Below are positions 43,448-52,001 of a stretch of 64,000 bases of DNA, one piece after another (the first letter of the stretch is position 1; every line of letters begins with the position of its first letter). The notes beneath the pieces were generated by a model. That model saw only the letters and a list, made by a program, of their open reading frames with translations. It did not search any database and was not told the DNA's origin. The stretch covers positions 1 to 64,000 of the forward strand of contig QQVE01000051.1 of the NCBI GenBank assembly GCA_003389325.1. The letters are read 5' to 3'. The stretch is from Planctomycetota bacterium (GTDB taxonomy: Bacteria > Planctomycetota > Planctomycetia > Pirellulales > PALSA-1355). The position numbers and the translations under genes were made by a program.

Positions 43448-43874
43448 AGCTCCTCCTCGTGCACCTGCAACAAACGTCGTGCCAACTCATGAAACTGTAG
43501 GTCCGGCGTCGTGGCACGGCCGCTGCCAGTCGGTAGGAGAATGGCTCGAAGGCCGATTTCGCCAAGTGAATTCGCTATCGCCGATACAACCGTCAATGCT
43601 TCACCAGTCGTACGGTCCTTGTTTTGCGGTGGTTTTTCGCCATTCAACGTGCCTGCCGCGACTCACCAGCTCGTCGCTTGCGGTCCTACGTTCGCAGTCG
43701 GCAGGACACACGCGGGCATCTGCCGCAACGCGGCAAATTAGCCAAAAATCCGTGGACAGCTAGCACGCCATTCACTCATAATCAACGGGGCAGATCTATT
43801 GCATACCTGTCGAGTATGAAAATTTGCGCCCCGTTCCCTTCTTCCAATCCTTTCGAGTGTCGGCGTAGCGCGCT
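43448..43874. other. Divergent control region between PilZ gene and terpene synthase operon
   Basis: 427 bp with no supported gene. The right third (about 43735-43835) is clearly AT-rich relative to the window and contains a promoter candidate listed separately. The left part should hold the PilZ promoter. A leftward 80-codon open frame (43405-43647) overlaps the PilZ start and is not convincing. Confidence 0.45.
43753..43782 (+). promoter_or_regulatory. Candidate sigma-70 promoter for the terpene synthase operon
   Basis: TGGACA at 43753-43758 and CATAAT at 43777-43782, separated by 18 bp; each hexamer differs from consensus at one base. It sits in the AT-rich part of the divergent region and would give a leader of about 85 nt before ATG 43875. 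This is sequence resemblance only. Confidence 0.45.
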
Positions 43875-46490
43875 ATGGCGAACGTGGTTGATCCGAATTC
43901 GTGGCGAATGATTCCACTCCCCCATTCCCAGGATCCGAGGCCCGATGCATCCTCCGTCGCCCAGCCGGCGAGCGGCCCCCGTTCACGCCGTTCCTCGGCG
44001 TCTGACGACGTCTCTCCACTGACGTGGTTGTCCGTGGCCTTGGGTCGGTTCTTCGGCCAACGCGATCATATCGTCTGGAACGTGCCGTCGGGTTCCGAGC
44101 CGGCGATGATCCGCCGCGTCGACGCCCAGCACGCCCCGGGGGGTACGCCGGTGGCGTTCTCGCCCGAGCGACAGCAGTCCACGTCGCAGACGGGTCCAGA
44201 ACCCTGGCGGGTCATCGTCGAAGCCGCAGTCGATTCGGCAAGTAGCGAGCGGATCGAACGCCTCGAAGCGGCGCTGAATGGTGCCGCCCCGCTGCTGCTG
44301 GTGTTGTGCGACGACGGCACGACCGCACGTGCCGATGCGGCTCCCCCGGCGGCAGCGATCGCCGCTCGGCTGCACTGCAACTACCAGGGCGTGTCGTTCG
44401 GCGACGCCGACCAGCTCGTGAAAGCCCTATCCGAAATCAAGCAATCGGGCCGATCGACGCTGCTCTACATCGATACGCGAGCGTCAAGGGCACCGTCCCC
44501 ACACTTCGAGCCCCCGCCGGATCGGTCCCTCGCCCTGATCGGCGACGATTCGATCCGCAACGTGGCTGCCGGCGCGTTGGCTGCGCTGGCTCGTAGCGAC
44601 GCGCGGATTGCCGCCGTTTCGACCGACGCCGATGCGGCGCTGGAAGCCGCGTGGGACGATCTTCCGGAGCGCGTGCACTGCGTCGATTCGGGTGTCTCCT
44701 ATGCCTTGACGTGGTGTGCCGGATTGGCCGCCGGCGGCAGTCGGCCCTTCATGTTTCTCTCGTGCGACGAGGCGCTCGACAATCTTGGCCAGATCCGCCG
44801 CGAGATCTGCGAATCTCGAGCCGGCGTGACGTTGATCATGGAATCTCCTTCGGCCCCGGGCGACTCGGCGCGGCGAGGATCGGCGCAATTGGCCGGCGTG
44901 AGACAACTGCCGCACACCGCCCTGCTTTCGCCGAAGGACTCCACCGAGCTTGAGCAGTTGCTGGCGTGGTGCGCGATCCAGGAAGATCCGGCCATCGTCT
45001 GGCTGCCCGAGGCGCGGGAGCCGCAAGTGAGCTGGCCGCGCGGACGCGACGTCGTGCTGGGCCGGGCCGAAGTGCTCGGCCAAGGGCGCGATGTGGCGAT
45101 CGTGGCCTGGGGACCCAGTGCTGCCGCTGCCGCGATGGCCGCCGAAAGCCTCTCGGGCGACGGCGTCGGCGCAACGGTCGTCAACGCCCGATTCGCCGAG
45201 CCGCTCGACGTGCGGACGATCCTGCGCGTGGCGCAGTCGGCGTCCAGCGTCGTAGTGGTCGACGACATGGTCCAAACCGGCGGCTTCGCCGGTTGGGTGG
45301 TCGAGCAATTGCTGCGCGAAGGGATTACGCGTCCGCTGACGATCGTGACGCCGCCTCCCAGCGCCAATCGTTCGCGTCCTCACGACGCGCACCATCTGTG
45401 CGCGCTGTCCATCGTGGAACGCTGCCGCTGGCTGGCCGAGCCGGCGTGTGAACCGCCCGCGGGACCGGATCGTCCGAATGTGCCGATCGTAGTGGGGCAA
45501 CGGGCCGTTTATCCGGCCTGGTTCACCGCCCCCACGGCGGCGGCCCAATGTGTGGCGGACGTGCAGCAGCAAGTCCTTGCGCAGCAAGTGAGTCCATTCA
45601 TCCGACACTGGATCGAACAGTACGAAAAAGTCGGGCAACGTGACGTATATTTGTGGCGCTGGTGCCTGCACGGGCTGGAACTGACCACGCTGTCTTGCGT
45701 CGCGCCCGAATTGCGCGGACAGGTCCGCGATACGAAGCTGCTGGCCGTGATGTACGGCGTGATGTTGGACGACATCGCCGACCAGGCGGGCAGCCGCGAC
45801 TTTCTCAACGAGTTGACGAAAATCATCGCCGAAGAGGGCGATGGCGATTTTTCGACGTTCGCACGCGCGCACCAAGACTACGCGCGGTTTACGGGTGAAT
45901 TGTGGCACGCTTGCAAAAGCCGTCTGAAAGCACTCCCCTGCTACGACGCGTACGCAGAGCTGCTGGGCTACGATCACCGGCAGATTCTCAACACGTTCGA
46001 CTACTCCTATCTGGTCAATCGTCATCCTCAGATGCTCAACGTGCAGGAACACGACATGTACCTGCCGCACAACATGCAGATGATGAGCTTCGCGACGATG
46101 GACCTGATGGCCTCGCCCGGCTTCGACCCGAACGAAACCGGCAAGCTCCGAGAGGTGATCTGGCACGCGCAGAGCATGGGCCGCATCGGCAATCTGGTCA
46201 GCACCTGGCAGCGGGAGATTCCGGACCGCGATTTCACCAGCGGAGTGTTTGCCCATGCGTTGCGGCAAGGGGACCTGACACCGGACGATTTGCGATTGGC
46301 TCCGCCGCAGGCAATCGAGGCGGCCATTCTGCGGGGCGATCACGAAAGCTACTTTCTCCACAAATGGGAAGCCCACCGCCGCTGCATCCAGGCCCTGGCT
46401 CCGTGTCTGCGCAGCGTCGACGCCGGCAAGCTGATGACGGCCCTGGAACATTTGATCCAAATGGAGCTGAGCAGCCGCGGTTTGAAATAA
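43875..46490 (+). CDS. Degenerate DXS-like scaffold fused to a class I terpene synthase
   Basis: 871 residues in one frame. Residues about 45-500 follow 1-deoxyxylulose-5-phosphate synthase order: a thiamine-domain remnant (LGRFFGQRDHIVWNV, YQGVSFGDADQLVKAL), a pyrimidine-domain remnant (ALTWCAGLAAGGSRPF near 278) and a well-kept C-terminal domain (VAIVAWG at 407, GATVVNARFAEPLD, VVDDMVQTGGFAGWV). Cofactor and catalytic residues look lost: the GDG segment reads VIVEAAVDS (113-121) and the IAEQH segment reads SGVSYAL (272-278). Residues about 535-871 are a class I terpene synthase: D632-D-I-A-D636 (DDxxD) and N773-LVS-T777-WQR-E781 (NSE), 141 residues apart as in bacterial cyclases. It should ionise a prenyl diphosphate with Mg2+. 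The kinase gene follows after 51 bp. Start ATG 43875 lacks a strong ribosome site; ATG 43908 is an alternative. Confidence 0.82.
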   Translation: MANVVDPNSWRMIPLPHSQDPRPDASSVAQPASGPRSRRSSASDDVSPLTWLSVALGRFFGQRDHIVWNVPSGSEPAMIRRVDAQHAPGGTPVAFSPERQQSTSQTGPEPWRVIVEAAVDSASSERIERLEAALNGAAPLLLVLCDDGTTARADAAPPAAAIAARLHCNYQGVSFGDADQLVKALSEIKQSGRSTLLYIDTRASRAPSPHFEPPPDRSLALIGDDSIRNVAAGALAALARSDARIAAVSTDADAALEAAWDDLPERVHCVDSGVSYALTWCAGLAAGGSRPFMFLSCDEALDNLGQIRREICESRAGVTLIMESPSAPGDSARRGSAQLAGVRQLPHTALLSPKDSTELEQLLAWCAIQEDPAIVWLPEAREPQVSWPRGRDVVLGRAEVLGQGRDVAIVAWGPSAAAAAMAAESLSGDGVGATVVNARFAEPLDVRTILRVAQSASSVVVVDDMVQTGGFAGWVVEQLLREGITRPLTIVTPPPSANRSRPHDAHHLCALSIVERCRWLAEPACEPPAGPDRPNVPIVVGQRAVYPAWFTAPTAAAQCVADVQQQVLAQQVSPFIRHWIEQYEKVGQRDVYLWRWCLHGLELTTLSCVAPELRGQVRDTKLLAVMYGVMLDDIADQAGSRDFLNELTKIIAEEGDGDFSTFARAHQDYARFTGELWHACKSRLKALPCYDAYAELLGYDHRQILNTFDYSYLVNRHPQMLNVQEHDMYLPHNMQMMSFATMDLMASPGFDPNETGKLREVIWHAQSMGRIGNLVSTWQREIPDRDFTSGVFAHALRQGDLTPDDLRLAPPQAIEAAILRGDHESYFLHKWEAHRRCIQALAPCLRSVDAGKLMTALEHLIQMELSSRGLK

Positions 46491-46541
46491 CGTTCTGCAC
46501 CGGCCGGTGGGGCTCGACCGGCGCGCGAGGGATTCAGTGCG

Positions 46542-49500
46542 ATGCTTGAGCTGCTGCTGAAGAAACTGGGCTCGCGCTACATCCTCGTGATGATGATCGT
46601 CACGCGGATCATCGGTTCCGTCGGCGGAATCCTGACGATCTACTACATCAACCTCACCCTGCGCGTTTCGCCGGAGGTGAGCGAGCACTTCCAGATGCTG
46701 GCCGTCATCGTCGTTCTGGCGGCGGTGATCTCCACGACACTCCAGGGCATGTGGGAAACGCGCCGCCTGCAGACGGTGCTGGATGACCTGGCCCGAGGCC
46801 GCGTGATCGAGCTGGCCCGCGCGCTCGATGCCGGGCGCACGGCCGTCGAGTTCTGCGGGCGCCACCACCTTCGCGAGGCGCTGCTGGTGCCGCTGGTCAC
46901 CCTGGGACCGCTCTGCCCCATCCTGTACTGGTGGGACGGCGTCAGCGCCGCGGTGCTGGTCAACATCTGCCTGGGCACCTTCCTGGGCGTGTCGACCTCG
47001 CTGATGCTGTCGTTCTTCGCGATCGAACGCTGGATGCACCCGGTCGTGCAGCACCTGCTGGACGAGGGGCTGCCGATCGCCTACGGGCAGCTTCCCGTCT
47101 CGAAGCTGCAGTTTCGCATGATCATCTGCTTCGGGCTGACGATCGCCGGTACGGCGTTGATGATCGGTGCGTTGGCCCACCAGCGGGCCTTGGACATCGT
47201 CAACAATCCGCAGGATCAGGCTGCCACGCTGATCAACCTGCAGCGGCACGTGGCCATCATTTTCGTGGCAGCCGTGCTGATCGGATTGACGCTTTCCGTC
47301 GTGCTGGCCCGCAGCGTAGCGGTGCGCGTCGACGAGTTGGTTCGCGCCATGAAGCGCGTGGAACAGGGCAAGCTCTGCGAGCGGCTGCGCCCGACGGGCA
47401 ACGACGAACTGGATATACTGGCCCGCCAGTTTAACGTGATGGTCGAACAGCTCGACCAGAACGACAAGACGATTCGCGATCTGAACACGGGGCTCGAGCG
47501 CAAGGTCCGCCGCCGCACGCGGCAACTGTCTCGCAGCCGGCGCAGCCTGAAGCGTTCGCTCGACAAGTTAACCGAGTACGATCGGCTCAAGACCGAGTTC
47601 TTCTCCAACGTCAGCCACGAGCTGCGCACGCCGCTGACGATGATCCTGGCGCCGGTCGATCGGCTGTTGGAACGCAGTGCGGGAGTGCTGCCCTCGGACG
47701 CGACCTCGATGCTCGAAATGGTTCGGATCAACGGCTACAAGCTGCTCGACCTGATCAACAAGCTGTTGGACTTCTCCAAGCTCGAGGCCGGCCAGATGCG
47801 GCTGAACGTCGGCCGCATCGATCTGCACGCGCTGATCGATCGGCTGCTCAAGGCCGCGACCCCGCTCGCCCAGCAGCGGGGCATCGAGCTCACCGTGGAC
47901 TGCGATCCCGAACTGGAGCCCTTCGGCGCCGACGAGGAAAAGCTCGACACGATCATCAGCAATCTGGTCTCCAACGCCATCAAGTTCACGCCCGGCGGCG
48001 GCAGCATCCACGTCGAGACGCACCGGAGCCAGGACCGCGTCTGGATTTCGATCACCGATACCGGCATCGGCATCGACGAGTCGCAGCGCGAAAAGATTTT
48101 CGAGCGTTTCGTGCAAGTCGACGGCTCGTCGTCGCGCGAGTTCAGCGGCACGGGACTGGGACTGTCGCAGGTCAAAGGGCTTGTCGAGCTGCACGGAGGC
48201 GAGATTCACCTGCGCAGCGACCTGGGTAAGGGATCGCGCTTCTGGTTCGACCTGCCCTTGCGTCCCGCGCCCGAGGCAGCGGCCGAACGATCGTCGCCAC
48301 AGGACCAGCTTCCCGGCAGAGCATTCGCCGACCTGGCCACGTACGCCGAGCCGGACGGTGCCGCGACCGACGCCTCGGCCACCCCCGATCCTTTTGCCCG
48401 CACGATTCTGGTAGTGGACGACACGCCCGACATGCGTGCCCTGTTGGGCCAGGTGCTGCGGGAGGACTATCGCGTGCTCTATGCGTGCGACGGCCAGGAG
48501 GGGCTCGAGGTCGCGCAGCGCGAACATCCCGACCTGATTATTTCCGACGTGATGATGCCGCACGTCGACGGACAGGAGTTCTGCCGCCGCATCAAGGACG
48601 ACGCGGAGACGCGCCACATCCCGTTTGTGATGGTCACGGCCAAGGCCGACCTGTCGATGAAGATCGGCGGACTGAATTGCGGAGCCGACGACTACTTGAC
48701 CAAGCCCTTCGAGGAAAGCGAGCTGAAGGCGCGGGTGCGGTCGTTGCTCAAACTGCGCGGCATGCATCAGGATCTACACGACCGCAATCGCGAGCTGCGC
48801 ACCGCGTACAACGAGTTGCAGGAACTGCAGAATCAGTTGGTGCAGGCCGAAAAGATGAGCTCGCTGGGCGGACTCGTCGCGGGGCTGGCCCACGAAATCA
48901 ACAACGCGATCAACGCCGTCTACAACGGCATCCGCCCGCTGACTTCGACGCTGAACCGCGTCGAAAAGCTGGTTTCCGCTCCCCCGGGCGAGGGCGACGA
49001 CGACGAGCAGCGCCGCGCCGAAATCGCCATGGCCTTCAAGAAGATCCTGGCGCTGGCGAAAGTCATCGAGGCCGGTGCCGTGCGCACGGCGCGGATCATC
49101 GGCGACCTGAAGACGTTCTCGCACCCGGGCAACGAGGGCTTCCAGGTCTTCGATCTGCACGAATCGCTCGACATGTGCGTCAACCTGCTCTCGAGCGAAC
49201 TGCGCGACCGCGTCGAGGTGGTGCGCGACTACGGCTCGATCGGCCGCGTGTACGGGCCGGCCGGCCAGTTGAACCAGGTGTTCATGAACGTGCTGAACAA
49301 CGCCCAGCAGGCAATCGCAGAGGGTGGGCACATCTACCTGGCGACGCGCCAGGACGGGGACCACATCGAGGTCTCGATTCGCGACGACGGCTGCGGGATC
49401 CCCGAGAACATTCGCGAAAAGATCTTTGATCCATTCTTCACGACCAAAGAACCCGGCATCGGCACGGGACTGGGCCTGTCGCTCAGCTACGGGCTGATCA

Positions 49501-49643
49501 CGAAGCTGGGCGGCGCGATCGAGTGCCGCAGCACGCCGGGCGAAGGCACCGAGTTCGTTATCCGGTTTCCGGCCGTCGCCGAAGCACCCGCCGACGCCGA
49601 GCAGCCCGAACTCGACACGGAACTGGAAAAGGTGGCAACATGA
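46542..49643 (+). CDS. Membrane hybrid kinase: HAMP, HisKA/HATPase, receiver, second histidine kinase
   Basis: 1,033 residues. About six transmembrane helices (13-36, 52-70, 113-131, 136-158, 192-212, 237-257) with no recognisable ligand-binding domain, then HAMP (about 258-310) and a coiled coil. Kinase 1 has H359 in FSNVSHELRTPL and ATP-lid motifs (NLVSNAIKF, DTGIGI, GTGLGLS). A receiver has phospho-acceptor D669 (IISDVMMPHVDG) and KPF. Kinase 2 has H784 in GLAHEINNAINAV and its own ATPase (VLNNAQQAI, DDGCGIP, GTGLGLSLSYGL). The signal is probably sensed in or near the membrane. It overlaps the next kinase gene by 4 bp and lies 51 bp after the terpene synthase. Confidence 0.93.
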   Translation: MLELLLKKLGSRYILVMMIVTRIIGSVGGILTIYYINLTLRVSPEVSEHFQMLAVIVVLAAVISTTLQGMWETRRLQTVLDDLARGRVIELARALDAGRTAVEFCGRHHLREALLVPLVTLGPLCPILYWWDGVSAAVLVNICLGTFLGVSTSLMLSFFAIERWMHPVVQHLLDEGLPIAYGQLPVSKLQFRMIICFGLTIAGTALMIGALAHQRALDIVNNPQDQAATLINLQRHVAIIFVAAVLIGLTLSVVLARSVAVRVDELVRAMKRVEQGKLCERLRPTGNDELDILARQFNVMVEQLDQNDKTIRDLNTGLERKVRRRTRQLSRSRRSLKRSLDKLTEYDRLKTEFFSNVSHELRTPLTMILAPVDRLLERSAGVLPSDATSMLEMVRINGYKLLDLINKLLDFSKLEAGQMRLNVGRIDLHALIDRLLKAATPLAQQRGIELTVDCDPELEPFGADEEKLDTIISNLVSNAIKFTPGGGSIHVETHRSQDRVWISITDTGIGIDESQREKIFERFVQVDGSSSREFSGTGLGLSQVKGLVELHGGEIHLRSDLGKGSRFWFDLPLRPAPEAAAERSSPQDQLPGRAFADLATYAEPDGAATDASATPDPFARTILVVDDTPDMRALLGQVLREDYRVLYACDGQEGLEVAQREHPDLIISDVMMPHVDGQEFCRRIKDDAETRHIPFVMVTAKADLSMKIGGLNCGADDYLTKPFEESELKARVRSLLKLRGMHQDLHDRNRELRTAYNELQELQNQLVQAEKMSSLGGLVAGLAHEINNAINAVYNGIRPLTSTLNRVEKLVSAPPGEGDDDEQRRAEIAMAFKKILALAKVIEAGAVRTARIIGDLKTFSHPGNEGFQVFDLHESLDMCVNLLSSELRDRVEVVRDYGSIGRVYGPAGQLNQVFMNVLNNAQQAIAEGGHIYLATRQDGDHIEVSIRDDGCGIPENIREKIFDPFFTTKEPGIGTGLGLSLSYGLITKLGGAIECRSTPGEGTEFVIRFPAVAEAPADAEQPELDTELEKVAT

Positions 49644-50812
49644 AGCGCGATATTCTCTACGTCGACGACGAAATGGAAAACCTGGTGGTCTTCCAGGCCA
49701 CGTTCGAGGACCACTTCAACGTCTTCCTGGCCGAAAGCGGCGCCAAGGCGCTCGAGATGCTCGCCGAGCGCTCGTTTCCGGTCGTTGTCGCCGACCAACG
49801 GATGCCCAAGATGAGCGGGGCCGAACTGTTCGAGATCCTGCGCCGCAAGTATCCTCACACCAAACGGATCATGCTCACCGGCTACGCCGACCCGCGAGCC
49901 ATGCTCAGCGCCATCAACCAGGGACAAGTCTTCTACTTCATCAAGAAGCCGTGGGAGCAGGAAGTCGTCTTTTCGATCCTGTTCCGGGCGATCGAAGCCT
50001 ACGACATGTCGCTGTCGAACCTGATGCTGCAGGACCGCCTCGTGGCAGCCGACCGTTGTGCGATGCTGGGCCGCTCGGCCGCGCGGCTGGCGCACGAGAT
50101 GGGCAACCAGTTGTGCATGCTGCCGCTGCTCGAGCTGATCGAGGACGAATACAGCGACCAGGAAGACCTGATGCAGATGGCGGCCTTCGCCCGCAGCACG
50201 CACGAGCGGCTCGTGGAAATCATCAACGAAGTGAAGGCATTCGTGCGATTCGAACGCGAGGAGATGGTGACCGGCCCGCTGGCGCTTTCCGAAGTCGTGC
50301 ACGAACTCGTCGAGTTTCTGCGGTACGAACAGAGTGTGCCGGCGGACCGTCTGTCGGTGCAAATCGAGTCCGATCCGCGCGTGCGGGCCAACCGCGTGAA
50401 GCTGCAGCAAGTGCTGATCAACATGCTCAAGAACGCCCAGTTCGCCATTCGCGACTGCCCGGAGGGAAGAATCACGCTCTCGGTTTCCGCCGACGAGAAT
50501 CATGCCGTGATCGTTGTGGCGGACAATGGCTGTGGAATGTCGCCCGACGTGGCCGAGCGGATCTGGGAGCCGTTCTTCACGACCAAGGGCGACGAGGGCA
50601 CGGGGTTGGGGCTCGACGTGGCCAAGTCGATCATCGAGGGGCACGGTGGAACGATCGCGTGCCAAACGGCGCCCGGCGCGGGGGCCACGTTCACGATTCG
50701 GCTGCCGATCCTGGAGTCGACCTCCGGCGGGGAATCCCGGCCTGCGAACCCCGGGGCGGCCGCACTGCCCGTAGAGCATGCCGCGATCGAATCGCAGATG
50801 CACGTTTGGTGA
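49640..50812 (+). CDS. Receiver-histidine kinase protein (cytoplasmic)
   Basis: 390 residues from ATG 49640, which overlaps the previous stop (ATGA); the longer open frame upstream is inside that gene. An N-terminal receiver has acidic pocket D9-D10, phospho-acceptor D52 (VVADQRMPKMSG) and K103 (IKKPW). After a short linker comes a kinase with H152 in RLAHEMGNQLC and ATPase motifs NMLKNAQFAI, DNGCGMSP, and GTGLGLDVAKSI. There is no membrane segment and no DNA-binding output. It is likely a phosphorelay partner of the hybrid kinase. The final target (transcription or enzyme) is not encoded in the cluster. Confidence 0.93.
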   Translation: MKRDILYVDDEMENLVVFQATFEDHFNVFLAESGAKALEMLAERSFPVVVADQRMPKMSGAELFEILRRKYPHTKRIMLTGYADPRAMLSAINQGQVFYFIKKPWEQEVVFSILFRAIEAYDMSLSNLMLQDRLVAADRCAMLGRSAARLAHEMGNQLCMLPLLELIEDEYSDQEDLMQMAAFARSTHERLVEIINEVKAFVRFEREEMVTGPLALSEVVHELVEFLRYEQSVPADRLSVQIESDPRVRANRVKLQQVLINMLKNAQFAIRDCPEGRITLSVSADENHAVIVVADNGCGMSPDVAERIWEPFFTTKGDEGTGLGLDVAKSIIEGHGGTIACQTAPGAGATFTIRLPILESTSGGESRPANPGAAALPVEHAAIESQMHVW

Positions 50813-50869
50813 GATCACCGGCTCGTGGCGGCGGGCCGTAAAGGAGAGAAAGGAGAGGGAGACGACACG

Positions 50870-51823
50870 ATGCGAATTCTGCTGGTCAGCCCCCGCGGGT
50901 TCTGCGCGGGCGTGAACATGGCGATCGACGCCCTCGAACGGGCCATTGCCATGTTCGGCACGCCGCTGTATGTCTATCACGAAATCGTGCACAACCGCCG
51001 CGTCGTCGAGCAGTTCCGCGAAAAGGGAGTCGTCTTCGTCGACGACGTTCACGAAGTGCCGCAAGGCAGCCACTTGATGTACAGCGCACACGGCGTTTCG
51101 CCCGGCGTGCGTTTGGCCGCCCAGCGGCGCGGGCTTCAAGTGGTCGACGCGACCTGTCCGCTGGTGCGCAAGGTGCACCTGGAGGCCGTGCGCTTTGCCG
51201 AGTTGGGATACTCGCTCGTGCTCATCGGCCATCGCGACCACGACGAGGTGGTCGGCACGATGGGCGAGGCGCCGGGGCAAATCACGCTGGTCGAGTCGGT
51301 CGCCGACGTCGACCGGCTGCAGGTGCCCGACCCGGACAAGGTGGCCTACCTGACGCAGACCACGTTGAGCGTCGACGACGCGGGCGTGATTATCGACCGG
51401 CTGAAACAGCGGTTCCCCAACTGCGTGGGTTCGCCCAAGGAAGACATCTGCTACGCCACCCAGAATCGGCAGGAAGCGTTGAAAGCCGGCGTGACCCAGG
51501 CCGACGTCGTGCTGGTCTTCGGAAGCAAGAACAGTTCGAACAGCATTCGTCTGACCGAGGTGGCCGCCGAGTTCGACACGCCGGCCCACCTGGTAGACAA
51601 CGTCACCGAGATCGATCCCGCCTGGTTCGGTCCCGAGGATACCGTGCTGATCACCGCAGGCGCCAGCGCCCCGGAAGAGCTCGTCGAAGACTGTATCGCC
51701 TACCTCGAGCGAACGTTTCAGGCCACCGTTGAACAACTGGCGGTCCGGGAGGAGAACGTCGAATTTCCGCTGCCCTACGAAATTCGCCCACTCCCTCCCT
51801 CCTCACGAGCGCCCCAAGCCTGA
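50870..51823 (+). CDS. ispH: 4-hydroxy-3-methylbut-2-enyl diphosphate reductase
   Basis: 317 residues, the standard length. The three cluster cysteines are C12 (PRGFCAGV), C96 (DATCPLV) and C194 (DICYATQNRQ); catalytic H124 and E126 sit in HRDHDEVVGTMG, and SKNSSNS is the substrate-binding loop. It catalyses the last MEP-pathway step, making IPP and DMAPP with a 4Fe-4S centre. A very strong ribosome site (aggagaggga) precedes ATG 50870, separated by 57 bp from the kinase stop. Encoded in the same direction as the terpene synthase and kinases, it would feed precursors to the cyclase. Confidence 0.97.
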   Translation: MRILLVSPRGFCAGVNMAIDALERAIAMFGTPLYVYHEIVHNRRVVEQFREKGVVFVDDVHEVPQGSHLMYSAHGVSPGVRLAAQRRGLQVVDATCPLVRKVHLEAVRFAELGYSLVLIGHRDHDEVVGTMGEAPGQITLVESVADVDRLQVPDPDKVAYLTQTTLSVDDAGVIIDRLKQRFPNCVGSPKEDICYATQNRQEALKAGVTQADVVLVFGSKNSSNSIRLTEVAAEFDTPAHLVDNVTEIDPAWFGPEDTVLITAGASAPEELVEDCIAYLERTFQATVEQLAVREENVEFPLPYEIRPLPPSSRAPQA

Positions 51824-51926
51824 CGTGCGATACAATCCGGGTTGTACGCATTTTGGGACGAATCGTTGCAGTCTCACATCGGCGCACGACGATTAACCCC
51901 ATACAACCATTCGGTTTAGGGGCCGA

Positions 51927-51945
51927 GCTTACCGGTTAGGTAAGC
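51927..51945 (+). promoter_or_regulatory. Hairpin in leader of FadL-like gene
   Basis: Perfect 7-bp inverted repeat GCTTACC / GGTAAGC with loop GGTTA, 56 bp before ATG 52002. No T-run follows, so it is not an ordinary terminator; it may be a leader structure or operator. A second symmetric site, TACAA-N6-TTGTA, lies upstream at 51831-51846, just after the ispH stop. Both are visible directly; function is inferred. Confidence 0.4.
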
Positions 51946-52001
51946 GGGAGAAGATCATCTCTGATTCGCGTTCGGCTCGACTCGTTGGGGGGAGTCCGTT
52001 T

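Noticed and set aside
43405..43647. 80-codon minus-strand frame upstream of the PilZ gene
   Set aside because: It overlaps the PilZ start in another frame, has no clear ribosome site or known domain, and lies in a likely promoter region.
45903..45915. TGGCAC..TTGCA resembling a sigma-54 promoter
   Set aside because: The spacing between the two elements is 2 bp instead of 5 and it lies inside the terpene synthase coding sequence.
43875..46490. Fusion gene considered as a frame-shifted pseudogene
   Set aside because: The frame is intact over 871 codons, and both metal-binding motifs of the terpene synthase domain are exact. Only the DXS half has lost residues, which fits change of function.
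45480..46490. Terpene synthase domain considered as squalene/phytoene synthase
   Set aside because: Those enzymes use two DxxxD motifs. Here one DDxxD and one NSE motif are found at class I cyclase spacing. No carotenoid or hopanoid genes are nearby.
44484..47525. 1,013-codon open frame on the minus strand
   Set aside because: It covers the terpene synthase and kinase genes in reverse; its His/Arg/Gln-rich composition is typical of antisense shadows in high-GC DNA.
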